Origin: Chrysomallon squamiferum
Taxonomy: Eukaryota; Mollusca; Gastropoda; Neomphalida; Peltospiridae
Length of the DNA stretch: 64,000 bases
Direction of reading: 5' to 3'
Assembly (NCBI GenBank): GCA_012295275.1
Contig: CM022670.1
Location: 1-64,000, forward strand
A model generated the notes under the pieces. It did not search any database. It was not told the origin of the DNA and worked only from the letters and a program-made list of their open reading frames with translations. A program made the position numbers and the translations under genes. Below, in pieces: positions 11,337 to 52,998 of this stretch; within the stretch, counting starts at the first letter, position 1; each line of letters starts with the position of its first letter.

Positions 11337-12048
11337 ACTGTTTCCTAATGAAAAATTTTAGGCAACATTTTCTTCAATCAAAGAGGAATAAGAATAAAAA
11401 TGTGATAGTAACTTCTAAATAATTTTACATTAACATACTGTCACAATTCAAAATTATAAAAGTAATTAGTTATATTAACACTGGTTGTATTGTAATCCAA
11501 ATGTAACGTCACTATTGCTAGATTATGAGATAATAGAATAAAACTGAAACATTTCAGGACAGAATATTAAATTTTGTTTGAGCTAGGACCTATAGTTCCA
11601 AAACTGAAGATTTCCTTTCAGTTACTTACAGCAAAATATTAAGTTCACTTGATTTGGCTTACGTTCCAGTAGTTTATAGTTTTAACATGAAAATTCTTTT
11701 TCCATTATTTACAACTGAAGTTTTATTTTCAATTTTTTTTTTTGACCATTTACCATCAAATAGTCTTTTCTGCCAAATAACCATTTCAATTTTGTTTTTC
11801 ATTTCTAATTACTCCTATCCACAAAAAATGCATGATCTTTCTGTTCATACTTAATTTGTCCAACTAAATAATTTAACTATTTTTGTTGGCAAGATAAACA
11901 TACTCTTCATAAATTTCATTACACCATCAGCATTTACAAGCCAACAGTTTCAGTATTTACAAGTTTATTTGTCAAACGAATACAAATCTGGTCATTATCT
12001 TACATAGTATTTCAGAAATAAATGTCATTCTTAATTCTTGCTAAATCT
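10868..12048. other. AT-rich intergenic DNA and 3' flank of ZCCHC10
   Basis: Contains a (TTA)n-type run near 10919-10989 and an (AAAT)n run near 11302-11337. Apart from the polyadenylation signal of the ZCCHC10 gene I see no functional feature. Confidence 0.6.
11964..11969 (-). terminator. Putative polyadenylation signal of ZCCHC10
   Basis: The minus strand reads AATAAA about 80 bases after the ZCCHC10 stop codon, a sensible 3' UTR position. It is assigned by position only. Confidence 0.5.
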
Positions 12049-42637
<30,589 letters not shown>

Positions 42638-44345
42638 GTCGAATTATTAATGAGAGATAACTCGAATAAGTTAACTGTTCACCATATTAACAAGTTACTT
42701 CCCTTTAAATTTCAAATGTAAACGAAAAATTAATATAAATTTTATTCACATTATAAAAATATGACCCACTAATCTTTAATTAAATAAAGGCGTATTTAAT
42801 AATAAACCAACAATATTACTTTGCATATTTTTATTCTGTAAATACAGTAATCAGGAATTTCTATTTTTATCCATCAACAGAAAGAAATGGGAAAAACAAG
42901 GATAGAATTATTCTTTTGTACAATCAAATCATATTAAAACAGTTTATTAGAACATAAATTCAACTTCGTCATTATTTTATTTTTTATTTATTTAATTTAA
43001 AAAAAAAATATATATATATATATTTTTATATTTTATAAGTAATGACTATTATTTTTACAAAATAATTTTATTTTAAATGATTTAGAAACAAAAAAATAAC
43101 ACAGAATTAATTTCACAATTTTAGTTGGAAACTGCAATTTTCTTTTGGATTTCAATTACAGTAATGACAAAGGAAATGGGAAATAAAAACAAATGTGATT
43201 TTCTCTTTTTTAAATGCCAAAACTATAAAATGTTCATCTTTTAAACAAAAATAAAGAGGCAATATATATGAAAAATAAATTGAATAACTTTGGCTTCATC
43301 CATTTAGCATTTTTATTATCGTGTCTTTAATTCTAAATCATTTTCATTTTAAAGTAAAGGAGATAAAAAAAACTTCTAACCATTTCAGCATCTCAATCTA
43401 TTATAAAAAGTAATCTATTACAGTTGAGGCAAATGTTGCTTCTAAAGCACACTTAAAACATCACCTTAATCCAGGAACAAATTGTAAAGCTTTCATTAAA
43501 TGGGCTAAAATAAGCAGTGAATTTAACATACCACCTTCCCAAGAAAACAGACCGTAACTTTAAGAATGAATGCTGGAATGATTATCTGTCTGGCCAAGAA
43601 CTAAACAAAATAACTACTTATTATCAGTAGAAAATCCTGAATTTTTTTTAGGGCAGTGAGTCTTGCATTCTAAATAACCAAAATTTTTCAGTATAAAAAG
43701 GGCTATTTTCAAAGAAATACAGAAACAGATTCTCTTGAATATTTTGAGGAATTTATGAGAGAGAACAAATTTAAAATGTTTGTGTACATAGGTTAGAATA
43801 ATAGAATTATTATTATTTTTTTTTTAAGTATGTGAATGAATAGAAAAATTCGAAATCCCTAAGACTCTGCTCTGGAATCAGAAACATATTGATAAACCAG
43901 TTAACCTTTACATTTCAACAACTGTCACTATTAATGAAGAATTAAACTGCATCAGACATATTAACCAATCAGGTTTTGAAAATGATTATTAATACAAATT
44001 ATTACAATGTTTTAATAAAGACTATACAAATTTACTTTCATAAGTTACCACTTTATAACAGAAATAAAATGGATTAACACAATCTGTTTGAAATTAAGCT
44101 GATTTTAATGCAAATTTAAGAGTTAAAACAAATATTTAAATCTGATTTCAAAAAATTCAATCACCTTCCAGTACCTTCAATTTTTTCATTTATAAACTTT
44201 TAAAAAGAATTAATAATAATTGTTTCTGTTTCTAATTTTCAGTAATAACAATGGAAGTCTCAAAATACTTCAGGTTTAATATTAATTACAAAGACTCAGT
44301 CTGTAATGAGTTGGCACATGTAAATGTACAGAAGATCATCACACT
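42638..44345. other. Intergenic region upstream of ZCCHC10 and downstream of Mis18
   Basis: AT-rich with a (TA)n run at 43008-43022. The first 100 bp or so upstream of the ZCCHC10 ATG is the likely promoter side, but no TATA box or CpG cluster stands out. Nothing else is recognised. Confidence 0.5.
44275..44280 (-). terminator. Putative ATTAAA polyadenylation signal of Mis18
   Basis: The minus strand reads ATTAAA about 66 bases after the Mis18 stop. Position-based assignment only. Confidence 0.4.
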
Positions 44346-46234
44346 TCAAGCACTGTTGTCTTCTTCATCATCATCTCCATCGTTCAAACACTTTTCAACA
44401 GTGGCAAGTCTGGAATTCATGGCAACAATTATAGCCTGTACCTGGAACAATTCAAACATCAGTTGTTTAACAGAAATACAAATTCACAGAACTGAAACAT
44501 ATTTAAAATTTATTTGTTAACATGTAAACAATGAGACAAGAAATAGTTAAATCAAATCACAACTTGATGCTGAGTTTTTAATGTGCTCCTAATGGCAACA
44601 TTATTTTATCACCATCAAAAGTTTTCTTTTCTTTTCAGAACAGTGCTTACTTTGACTAATAAACCTTTCAAATTATAAAAGAAATTTGTTTAATTATAGC
44701 AAACACCTAATTCCCCAATTTTTGTCAAAGTAAACATATTGTGCTCTTATTCACCAAACCATTTAAGTATCTTTCTAATGTATTGTGAAACATGACAATG
44801 ATCAAACACACTATTTCTGAATTTAAATAGCAAATAGAAATGGAAATAAGCAAATAATTTTGCTAAAACCTATGATTTTTAGATAGATATATCCTTTTAA
44901 AATGTTGTACTTTAATGATTTTTACATTTCTCCATCAAATTCTGAATCTAAGATTTCCGGACACTATGCTAGATAGTAATTATTTCTATCTTTGAAAACT
45001 TCAACAACAAACCTTTTTCATGTGCAATCTCATCTCCTGCATGAATTCTGATGGTAAAGTCAACTGCTTACATATTTCTGATGCCTTTGATGTCTGTGTC
45101 CGACTTCCAACCTGGTAACTGAAGAACATAAATAAAAATTAAAATTTATATTAAGAAATATTTATACAATATTATTTTGCAATAGTGTCATGATATTTAT
45201 TTTCATTTCTGACAAAATTTTAAAAAGTTTTAAATTTATTTTGCCCACATCAAAGTCAGGGAAAACCTAGGACAATATTTATAAAAACATTTCTTTTTGG
45301 TTGATTTCTATCTTTCACTCCAAGTTGTTTTTACCTGATTAATTTGTGCGTGAACAAGGAATAATGACTTCGAACCATGTCAAGTTTCTGGTTTGTTGTG
45401 TGATAGAGTCTTCCTATTATAGTTTCACACCCACAACACCTCAATTCATTGTAGGAACTAAAATATAAAACAAAAACTTACGAAATTTTAAATTAATTTC
45501 AGTTCTATGAATTTGTATTAAACTTTTGATTGATAATAATAATTTTGTAAATTAGTCTTTTGTTATTTATTAAACAGTATGACATTAGTAGTCTTTTAGC
45601 AGTCAAACTTACAACTGCTTTCATTTTACAATTTGAGAACTGTATAAAGATTACACTTTAAGAAAGGAATAAAAGTGATTTTGTTTAATAACTGAATTAT
45701 TCAACAACTTAATTTAATTTCCTTTCAAAACAGTTTCTAGTATTTTCACTATATTTGTTTTTTCACAGGTGCAGTCAGAGCAGTGGCTGATGGCTCCAGT
45801 TCATTCAATTTACACATCCTTTTCAATATGAACAACCATTGTTCTAAAATATACTTGCTGATAACTGATTGTAAAACTATTAAAATACATTTGTTTATTA
45901 TTATTCAAATTTTAAACAAGAATTTTGTTGTTAATAATGACAAAAATTGAAATTAGTTATAAAATTAAAAATATACCTCCCAAAATCAACTGTTGATGGA
46001 GCAGTGCAGGTAAACAAATCTTTTTTTACCATTACAAGTTTGGTTACACCTAGTAAAATTAATCAATAAACTAATTAAAAATAAAAAGAGAATGAAAAAA
46101 AAGTGATCTGGAAAATGCTCTTATGGATTCTATATGTATATTTAAAAAATGTTATAGCTTTATTTGTCTGTAATGTTCTCTAAAATATAAGAAAACTGTT
46201 TTAAATAAAAAGTAACCTGAAGTTAAATCATGTA

Positions 46235-46292
<58 letters not shown>

Positions 46293-46635
46293 TATATGGT
46301 TTGAAAACGAAATAAATAAATCACTTTTAAAAACATTAATTTAATAAAATTTTAATACAAAAAGATTGTTTTGTTTTACATACATATATATAATATAAGT
46401 ATTTTTCTTTTATAACGAATATTCAATATAACACTTAGGTTTAACAGTCTTGTTTAATTATTTTATTAAAAACTTCGAAAAAGAAAAACTTAATGTGCAG
46501 TGTTATGGTCTTCAACGATTCATTTGTGCAAACCCATGCTGTGCTGTCTCCCAAGATACTTTTACAAGTGTCACATTGAAAAACAAATGGTCCATCGTCC
46601 GAAGACTTATCATTTTCATCCGACTGGACTTCCAT
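44346..46635 (-). CDS. MIS18: Mis18-family centromere protein, five exons, one-base frame problem
   Basis: Coding exons are 46635-46490, 46049-45977, 45457-45335, 45118-45013 and 44441-44346. Mis18 proteins are zinc-binding Yippee-like factors that license deposition of the centromeric histone CENP-A. Exon 1 holds the first CxxC (about residues 21-24) in FVFQCDTCKSILGDSTAWV, the Mis18 hallmark. Exon 3 holds the second cysteine pair in LRCCGCETIIGRLY, followed by LDMVRSHYSLF. Exons 4-5 end in a short helix and an acidic tail (DGDDDEEDNSA). Junctions 3-4-5 are in phase. Exon 2 is 73 nt, but 72 nt are needed to join exon 1 (phase 2) to exon 3; the surplus is compatible with the A7 run at 46021-46027. 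Ignoring one A gives 180 residues. The start is the ATG at 46635; the frame stays open upstream without another ATG. Confidence 0.85.
46021..46027 (-). other. A7 run causing an apparent frameshift in Mis18 exon 2
   Basis: Read from exon 1, the exon-2 frame gives cysteine-containing sequence up to GKK and then a stop about a dozen codons later. The frame that joins exon 3 starts just after the run. Long-read homopolymer error, a true mutation or an unusual splice could each explain it. Confidence 0.7.
46234..46292. repeat. (TTA)n microsatellite in Mis18 intron 1
   Basis: About 19 ATT triplets between exons 1 and 2. Confidence 0.97.
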
Positions 46636-46950
46636 ACTATTTCGTTTTAAACTTATATTTTCAAGTTCCCGCAACTTTATTTTGAGATTTCCACTGGTTT
46701 CCCTATACAGCTGCGCGTTGCTAATTTATTACAGTTCACAGCTATATACTTCACTAAAATTTCTTTCTGAATTTAAGTATCAAAAAATAAATAAAATGTC
46801 ATTATAAATATATAAAAAAAAATTATTTTTTATTTTTTTAAGTTGTATTATGATACCTTTGGTCGCAAAACTTTCAGTTATGTTTATTTTATTTTTTATT
46901 TATTTTAATAATTATATTCAGTCTGATACATTTTGAAATCCTTTATTGAT

Positions 46951-47017
<67 letters not shown>

Positions 47018-48453
47018 TTCCTGATAAGATTCATTAATGATACTCGTTTTCTTCTACACAGATACATCTAAATCCGAGCTAAGTAATTGGACGAACCAGT
47101 CAATTTGTATTTTTGTGCTTTTATTTCCAGTTGAGTAAAAAGAGTTCAGAAATGACTTTGGTTTTGTCAATGTGGGGTTCCGAAGTTCAATTGATATCAC
47201 ATATATTAATTTTTAATTTTATATACATAGAAATATGATTCTTTGACAGAAGTAATGAAAAAATATGGGTTGTGTTTTTTCCGTCTTCCAAAATACTGTT
47301 TTGGCAAGTAAGTGTATATAAGTTTCCTGCTGGTACTAGTTGTATTAGTACTAAGCAGTTGTAGCAGTAGTAATACTAATAATACTATTAATAGTAGTAC
47401 TCGTAGTACTAAACTTGGAAAATGACACATTCACTTTCGTGACATTGCAGATTGCACTTTCTTATGTATAATATACTAACAATAAAACTTTTAAAAAATG
47501 ACTGAACAGAATAATTTTAAAAATAATCATAATAGTACTAAATAGTAGTTGAATATTAGAATGTTAGTACTAGTACTAGTGGTTTAAGTCTAACTCTCGT
47601 TAGATAAGGTTTTACTTGATATTTTACTACGATTTATCTTTTAATCAAATTAATACTAGTCTTTTTTTCTTTTTCTTTCGTATTTGTTTTTAATGTTTTT
47701 AATATATATATATAAAGTAAATAGCTTTTTTCATTCATGCAGTTTTGTTTGTAAATGAAATAATTAAACAAAAGCAAATCATAATATTTAAAAAAAAAAA
47801 GCTGTATACTTTTCCAAAATTAGAGGTGTTTTATGCAATCACACCAATTATCATGGTAGCCCATATTATCACCGGAAAAAATTGGTTGATTTGCCAAGCC
47901 TTTCAAGCAAAAATAGATTAATAGTTTTAACTTCTTTTTTTATATCTGCATTAATGGTAATACAAAAAATATGTAGCAAAATATCCAGTAAAAACCTCTC
48001 CTAACAAGTTTAAAAAGGGGTAAAAACCTATACTGAAATATTACCTAGAACTAAATTTGGTAAATTATTTATTTTTGTTCCTATATTCACATTCACTATC
48101 ATATTACTGTTCAGTACCTTGTAAATTATATATATCATTATATGATTATCAATGTTAACTTGTATCACCAGAAACTGATAATAAATTGTTATTATACATT
48201 GATATTATCCAAGCATATGGACATTTGCAACATTATTTATTATAAACAACTGCAGTTTAAATTTATTATAATGTTTTTAGTTATGTGTTTTTGTTCTTTC
48301 TACTTTATTTCATTTTATTAACTCATAAGTTTAATTACTAATTAAAGAATTATAGAAATATTTTAGCTGTTAGAGAATCTTTTATCTGATATATAATCTT
48401 AGACTGTATTTTATATTTTGATAATATATAAATTTACAAAATTATAATTATTT
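46636..48453. other. Intergenic region between divergent Mis18 and ASB genes
   Basis: The two genes are head to head, 1.8 kb apart, so both promoters should lie here. It holds an (AG)n array (46952-47014) and a block of GTA/TAG-rich repeats with AGTACTAGTACTAGT near 47330-47585. No promoter motif is clear. Confidence 0.55.
46952..47014. repeat. (GA)n microsatellite between Mis18 and ASB
   Basis: Uninterrupted GA dinucleotides for about 62 bp in the shared upstream region of two divergent genes. Confidence 0.97.
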
Positions 48454-49863
48454 ATGGATGTGTCTTCAGGGAAAGAAGGATCTATGTTTGGTAGTAAAAC
48501 AAGAAGCAAGGAGGTTTTAGTGCAGACAACATCAACAAGCATAATTAATAATGCTACCAAAGAAAACCTCACCAGAAACAATAGTGGTATTTATGAAATT
48601 GCCTCTCTTGAAGAAGCTGTTAAACACAGAAACAAGGATTTGCTTCAAGAGCTGATCAGCCATGGAGTTGTCTTCCAAGTTCTCCGAATCCTGGACAAAA
48701 GTTATGTCAACCCTGTGGAAAAAGCATGCATTCTTGGATACACTGACATTGTGAAGTTGTTTCTTGATAATGGCTGCAGCCCTAACCTGCCAACTAGTTG
48801 TGGTAGACTCATACACTCAGTTCTTGAGGCAATGAAGACCAGTTCCATCCCCCTTGCTGAAGGACGGCAGCTTGTTCATTTTCTTTGTCAGTCTGGGTGT
48901 GACGTTAATATCAAAAGCAAACATGGAGCTACAACTTTGCTGCAGGCAGCTGAGTTTGGTGATGCAGAAGTGCTGGAAACAATTTTGAAATATTGTCAAG
49001 AAGCTCAGATTACAAAACAGTGTGGTGGAAGCCAGTTCAGTCCTCTTCATATGTCATGTATGAGAGGAGACCTTGACTGTGTTCAGGTGTTGCTAAAACA
49101 TTCAGCCAGCAAGCACATCAACCTTCGAGATGCCAACAGAAACACTGCACTGATTCTGGCTCTGAAGTCCATGTTACATAATTTGAATTATTTAAATTCT
49201 GCAAGGAGAAACATTGAAAATGGCATCACCAATCCACAGGATAAGGATCTGGTGCGCTCTAACTTATTAAAACTGCAGCATAATTCTATAGGAATTGTGG
49301 AAGCTTTGTTGTTAGCAGGAGCTGATCCAAACTGTTGTTGTTACACTGGAAGAATGAGACATTCTGATCACTATGACTTTCTCTTTGTACAATCAACACT
49401 TTATTTTGCTTTACAGCTGTGTGTTCTTGATGACACAAGAGGATTTCAAGATTCAGCACCAAGTGATGAGTTTTCACACACACTGAAACTGCTCAGTCTG
49501 GAAAATCTTGAGGAAGTTGAGAAATGGACAAGCAGCACAGAGAATTCAGACACATTTAAAAAACAAACTGTTGATTCTCCTTATGCAGGAGTTGTCAGAC
49601 TTATTGTCCTCTCAGGTTTCAATTTAAACTTGGTTTCTGAGGATGAGATTCTTATGAGTGTGAAACCTCAGTCATATGTCTCTTTATTAGATGAAATCTA
49701 TGAGTTCTGGAACAAGTTCAAGATGCAGAGACCAGCCAAACTGATGCATATGTCTAAACAAGTGATTCGAATTCATTTATCCCATCTGCAGAGACTGCAT
49801 AGAATTGAAGAGCTACCATTGCCATTCAGAGTCAAAGAATATCTCAAACTTAACTATTTATAG
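48454..49863 (+). CDS. Ankyrin repeat and SOCS box (ASB-type) protein
   Basis: An open frame of 469 residues, the longest coding exon in the window. Ankyrin-like helices are visible at about 83-112 (ACILGYTDIVKLFLDNG), 157-182 (GATTLLQAAEFGDAEVLE), 195-227 (SPLHMSCMRGDLDCVQVLL) and 278-293 (GIVEALLLAGADPN). The end, about 427-467, reads as a SOCS box: RPAKLMHMSKQVIRIHLS, then LHRIEELPLPFRVKEYL, with the LPLP-xx-xKxYL pattern. By family, the SOCS box binds elongin B/C and cullin-5, and the ankyrin repeats choose the substrate for ubiquitination. The substrate is unknown and I cannot assign a numbered ASB orthologue. The start is the first ATG; however, tgtgtcttcag just after it could be a splice acceptor, so the true gene may have an upstream exon and begin coding near 48470. 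Confidence 0.88.
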   Translation: MDVSSGKEGSMFGSKTRSKEVLVQTTSTSIINNATKENLTRNNSGIYEIASLEEAVKHRNKDLLQELISHGVVFQVLRILDKSYVNPVEKACILGYTDIVKLFLDNGCSPNLPTSCGRLIHSVLEAMKTSSIPLAEGRQLVHFLCQSGCDVNIKSKHGATTLLQAAEFGDAEVLETILKYCQEAQITKQCGGSQFSPLHMSCMRGDLDCVQVLLKHSASKHINLRDANRNTALILALKSMLHNLNYLNSARRNIENGITNPQDKDLVRSNLLKLQHNSIGIVEALLLAGADPNCCCYTGRMRHSDHYDFLFVQSTLYFALQLCVLDDTRGFQDSAPSDEFSHTLKLLSLENLEEVEKWTSSTENSDTFKKQTVDSPYAGVVRLIVLSGFNLNLVSEDEILMSVKPQSYVSLLDEIYEFWNKFKMQRPAKLMHMSKQVIRIHLSHLQRLHRIEELPLPFRVKEYLKLNYL

Positions 49864-52800
49864 TTTGACAAATATAGATATTGTTTTATGTTTCCTGCAC
49901 TTTTCATTTGATGTATAATCAAGATATCCTCTGTTTCATGGGATATTGTGGAAAAAAATATTTAAAAATCTGTGTCCTAAGATTTCTAAATATTTAGTTA
50001 ATTTTTTTTTTTTTTTGTCTTTTTAATATTTTATTGTAAATTAAGTGGATTTTTTATTTAAATGGCTCATTTTTTAAGGTATCATTTCTCATCACTGAAT
50101 ATTATTATTATTATTATTATTATTATTTGACAGTGCAGGATACAAATATCAAATTACAATACTTTTAATGTGTTCCATATTTTATTTTACACTTTCTTTT
50201 AGCTACAAATGTTTGCCGAAGAAGATTGCTTAGTGAGTAAATTAAGGGATAATATATAACAGAAGGATTTCTGTAGTTATTTCTTTTATCAACAACATTT
50301 TAGCAAATGGGAACATTTTCTGAGGCTCCTTAATTTGTTTTAAAAATGAACAAGATATTACTTTTTTTAATAATTTATTTATATTTCTCAAATATATATA
50401 TATACATTGTACATGATGAATACATATTATTACTTGATGATTACTATCTTCATCATTGTTAATTATATGTTTTGTCAGAATTTCATATAAGTTGTAATTT
50501 GTATATTCTTTATTTGTTTTATTTTTTTTTATTTTTTTTTTTTTTTTTTTTCATTAACAAAATATCTTTATTTATGTTACTGAGTGTACAGTGAATATAT
50601 TTACATTTTAGAAGCAGCTTTAAATTTACAACTAAAATATTTTCAAATTCTTTGATACCATGTCATTTCAATTTTGTAAACAAGTAATTAAGCAATGAAT
50701 ATTTGTTTTATTTTGCTGGTATTTCATTAGTAATATGTAATTTATATATAATTTATAGAATATGAAGTGAGAGTGTGTGTTTCATCTTGTTAGATGAAGC
50801 TTGCTTACAGTTAGTTAATTCTACTAAATTGGAATGGCAGATACTTCTAAGCAGTGTATCATTTATATGATAAATGCAGCTTGAGGAAAAACAGAAACGT
50901 AATAATTATTACAATTTTTTTTTAAATATTTTTTTTTTAATTATTTTAGTTTTATATCCAAAAAAATTTGGATAGTGCTGAAAAATGAGTTTTCATTAAA
51001 TTATTTAATTTCTTATAATATTTATAATTATTATTGTTTTTATTTTTATTATTATTCTGATCTCAAATAAATTACTAAAAAAAAAAGAAGAAAGAAATGT
51101 AGCTTAAATAGCTGTATTTCTCTCACACACACACATGCACAAACACAGAAACAGGCCATTACTGCATAAAAACAAATCTCAGTAATGTTATATCTAATTT
51201 ATTGTAAACTATGCTTTTAAAAATGAACAGTCAGAATAAAAGACATGTATATTGTTTTCTTTGTTTTAAAAAAAAAAAAAAATATATATATATATTTTCC
51301 ATCTTTACAATGCAAATGACAAAAAGCTTTTTTTAAAATAGTCAAAATGTACACAGAGATAAATGAACAAACATATTTTGTGTTTTTTGTATGTAAGCCG
51401 ATAAGGATGTAGTACATACAGTACTTACCTAAATATAGCATTTATATTATTTGTAACTTGCAAGCAATCTTTGTTAGTTATAAAGTATAGGTTCCTAGAA
51501 GCAGACATTCCCTCTTTTGTTATCCCTATACATATGTATATATAAAGTGCTCTAATAAAAATACATAATGGATGTGCATGAAATAACAGGTTCAAGGAGA
51601 ATAAATATCCCTTCCTAAGATCTTCACCAGCTTGGTATGTTATATTGGTGAAGGTTGGAAAAATAACCAAAGCAATCACTTAAAAGTTTATGAAATGCAT
51701 CTAAGCTGCTTGTACATACCTATGATGGTAAATCGTTTTTTATCTTATATAGTAAGGCCCTTAGCCATACCCTAACAGGGCCTCGTTCAAGCTAGGAAAG
51801 TTTTCTCAGTGATATTTAAATGTACTGTTTTCTGTGTTTCTTTAACATAGCAAATTGGTCCTAACTTATTTACTAAGCCACGGATTGCAATTTAGTTTAT
51901 ACATACTCGTAGAATTTGCTGGTAGCTATTTTTTTTTTACTTATTATAATATTTTATATTGTTGTTCTTTTAAGGTACAGTTTTTGAAAATGTTGGTAAC
52001 ATATTTAATATTTACCTAAATGGCTTACTTTAATATAGTTTAACATCTCATAATTAACCTATATGTATCCTTAAAGTAAGTAAATATGTTAACCATTCAT
52101 TTCTACAAATATTCCTAACAATATGTATTAATTAAATATCTACTGTTAGTTAACAGTAACCCAATTACTGAAATCACCTAACAATTAAGAATCACTAGCA
52201 AGAGACAAAAGGACTTTTTGTCAGCTCCGCTCTGCTGACTTCAGGGAAGTCCACAACATGTTTATTTAAGTAAAAGACAAAAGAGCCCAGGAAACAGAGA
52301 AGAACATACACAGAACAAAGAGAAGACACGGGTAGGATTGAGGAGTTGGCGGCCATTACTGGGCAATTATGTCGGTAACTATATTCCACATTATCTTTAA
52401 ATCAGAAGCAGGGGCAATTTATTATTCTGTATGTTCTGTTTTATTTGTTGATCAATTTGATGTAACCTGTATATGCTCCATAGAGAATTTGAGTTAAGTA
52501 TTTATTTCTAACAAAACCTGTTAGGGAAAATTAAAAGAATTAAGAATTATAGTATTTCGTTTAACACCAACTCCCATGTCCTCAACCACTAAATAATAAG
52601 AATACATGTATAAAATAAATAATTATCTTCGTAATATAAATATTGTCTTTTGTTTTGGTGTTCACAGTGGATACTTGATATTATATATAGTTTATATCTA
52701 TAGTATATGCAAATATATATATATATATATCTGTTATAATCAATCATCACAGTTTCTTAATTACACAGTCAGTGGGTCCACCAAAGGCACAAACTCTAGA

Positions 52801-52998
52801 CAACAAACAAGCCATATTTTGATAGGGAATCTACCTCTTGAAAGCTAACACCTCTTATGCGCTGGGTCCCATGACAATACCAGACCATTTACAATTCTAA
52901 GTAAATTCATTCAAATAGTTTCTAAATAAGATCAATTATGTTACACGAATTACTTTGATTTTTGGGGAAAATCATTATATCAAATCCCTTAAAATTTG
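49864..52998. other. Tail-to-tail region after ASB and IgGFc-binding genes
   Basis: Both neighbouring genes end here, so it should hold both 3' UTRs. The candidate AATAAA sites on plus (51066 and 51235) are more than 1 kb from the ASB stop. There is a (TTA)n run near 50101-50127 and a (TA)n run near 52713. A GGCCCT/AGGGCC inverted repeat occurs near 51752-51783. No gene is recognised. Confidence 0.55.

Noticed and set aside
46636-46674. Upstream extension of the Mis18 exon-1 frame (RELENISLKRNS)
   Set aside because: The frame is open but begins with TTG; the first ATG is at 46635, so this is taken as 5' UTR.
46450-46685. Two plus-strand frames near 46500
   Set aside because: Antisense of Mis18 exon 1, whose minus-strand product has the diagnostic CxxC and the ILGDSTAWV segment.
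51752-51783. GGCCCT...AGGGCC inverted repeat as a possible structured RNA or terminator
   Set aside because: Only six-base arms with a 15-base loop in AT-rich DNA; no further support.
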